Source: Chitinophagaceae bacterium (lineage in GTDB: Bacteria; Bacteroidota; Bacteroidia; Chitinophagales; Chitinophagaceae). From it: 5,671 bases of DNA. The translations under genes and the position numbers were made by a program. Below the pieces are notes generated by a model. It was not told the DNA's origin and made no database searches. It worked only from the letters and a program-made list of their open reading frames with translations. Of this stretch, positions 4,962 through 5,671 are shown one piece after another (the stretch's first letter is position 1; every line of letters begins with the position of its first letter). The stretch is from positions 1 through 5,671 of the forward strand of contig JADYYU010000134.1 of NCBI GenBank assembly GCA_020853515.1, given 5' to 3'.

Positions 4962-5671
4962 ATGAATAAACATTTTTTATATTTATTTGCGATCGTGTGC
5001 GCACTCCACACTTCAGACCTTTTTGGTAAAGGCAAAGATTCAGTTTATGTACTAAAAATTACAGACACGACCCGATTACGAAAAATCAAGGAGGCCAAAG
5101 GAGAAGTCTATAATCCTAAAGGAGAAGACAGCAGCCGCTTTATTGCCCGGAAACCTAAACAAGCGGAGAATAGTCCAAAATCTGTATTTAATGTCAGCAC
5201 GGCATTATTTGGACCTTTTGCTGATTTCATTTCAGACTACATCAAAAACTATCATAACAATCATGGGGATCGCATCAGCCGAATTTCTTCGCGCAGCAAA
5301 GGCCAGTTCAGATTGATTGAAAACATCATGAAACGGTACAATCTGCCCCGTGAAATGAAATCGCTCGCTATCATCGAGTCTGCCCTCAACTGCAATGCAG
5401 TATCGCCGGTGGGTGCTGTGGGACCCTGGCAATTTATGGAAGGCACTGCAAAAATGCTCGGTCTTCGGGTAGATGCAGGTGTTGATGAGAGGATGGACTT
5501 TTACAAAAGCACGCAGGCAGCCGCCAAATATCTCAAACAATTGTACGGTATGTTTAATGACTACCTGCTGGTAATTGCATCCTATAACTGTGGTCCCGCA
5601 CCTGTAATCAGGGCCATCAATAGCGGCGCCGGTCGCAGCTTCTGGGATATCAAAGGTCGCCTGCCAAAAGA
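4962..5671 (+). CDS. Membrane-associated or secreted lytic transglycosylase, MltD-like (3' end missing)
   Basis: This enzyme cleaves the MurNAc-GlcNAc bond of peptidoglycan with formation of a 1,6-anhydro end, for wall remodelling. The frame stays open from 4962 to the window end, giving 236 complete codons. Residues 1 to about 20 form a hydrophobic export signal. A basic linker of about 60 residues (roughly 24-85) with no recognised domain follows. The SLT goose-lysozyme-type domain starts near 115. Its catalytic Glu is E139 in AIIES, followed by SPVGAVGPWQFM (148-159) and GTAKMLGL (161-168). The second half has AAAKYLKQLY (186-195) and SYNCGPAPVIRAI (207-219). In the usual family pattern the SYN stretch is AYN, so this is a mild variant. 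MltD-type proteins often carry LysM wall-binding repeats after this domain; whether this one does lies beyond the window. It is probably co-transcribed with tatA. Confidence 0.93.
   Translation, partial: MNKHFLYLFAIVCALHTSDLFGKGKDSVYVLKITDTTRLRKIKEAKGEVYNPKGEDSSRFIARKPKQAENSPKSVFNVSTALFGPFADFISDYIKNYHNNHGDRISRISSRSKGQFRLIENIMKRYNLPREMKSLAIIESALNCNAVSPVGAVGPWQFMEGTAKMLGLRVDAGVDERMDFYKSTQAAAKYLKQLYGMFNDYLLVIASYNCGPAPVIRAINSGAGRSFWDIKGRLPK

Noticed and set aside
4989..5000. Cys13 of the transglycosylase as a lipoprotein attachment site
   Set aside because: The residues before it (A-I-V) do not fit a lipobox and the hydrophobic stretch would be too short; a normal export signal is more likely.
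5232..5540. Open frame of 102 codons on the minus strand inside the transglycosylase region
   Set aside because: The plus strand here encodes the clear SLT motifs of a lytic transglycosylase; the minus frame is its shadow.

Overview
The window reads as ordinary chromosome from a member of the Bacteroidota, most likely a Chitinophagaceae- or Sphingobacteriia-like organism (inference). Four lines of evidence support this. Several genes have a TAnnTTTG box, the -7 element typical of this phylum, just upstream of their start. Shine-Dalgarno sequences are mostly absent, and leaders are A/T-rich. One exported protein has a signal peptide ending in the phylum-typical 'FAQ'. The encoded proteins also look Bacteroidota-like. 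There is no sign of phage, transposon, CRISPR or other mobile DNA, and no RNA gene was recognised.

Layout from left to right. Bases 1-1231 (+) encode a DEAD-box RNA helicase whose start codon lies one or two bases outside the window. Converging on it is a small HNH-nuclease-fold protein (1288-1617, -). A 53-base divergent spacer containing a 7-bp hairpin separates that gene from clpX (1671-2930, +). clpX converges, with only 5 bases between stop codons, on a secreted thioredoxin-fold protein (2936-3460, -). A 79-base divergent spacer then leads to a UbiX-type flavin prenyltransferase (3540-4091, +). Next come rplS for ribosomal protein L19 (4222-4575, +), with its own promoter box and a strong intrinsic terminator, then tatA (4714-4920, +). 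A lytic transglycosylase (4962 to the window edge, +) follows; its 3' end is missing.

The genes do not form a single system. They are mostly single housekeeping units: RNA remodelling, regulated proteolysis, cofactor synthesis, translation, protein export and cell-wall remodelling. Only tatA and the transglycosylase look as if they share a transcript; both act at the envelope. All intergenic stretches are shorter than 150 bases.

I found no convincing undescribed system. The points most worth a second look are a perfect 14-bp palindrome on the predicted tatA promoter, a hairpin in the HNH/clpX spacer with a nearly leaderless clpX promoter, an Asp in UbiX where the family normally has a catalytic Glu, and the lone HNH protein of unknown role.
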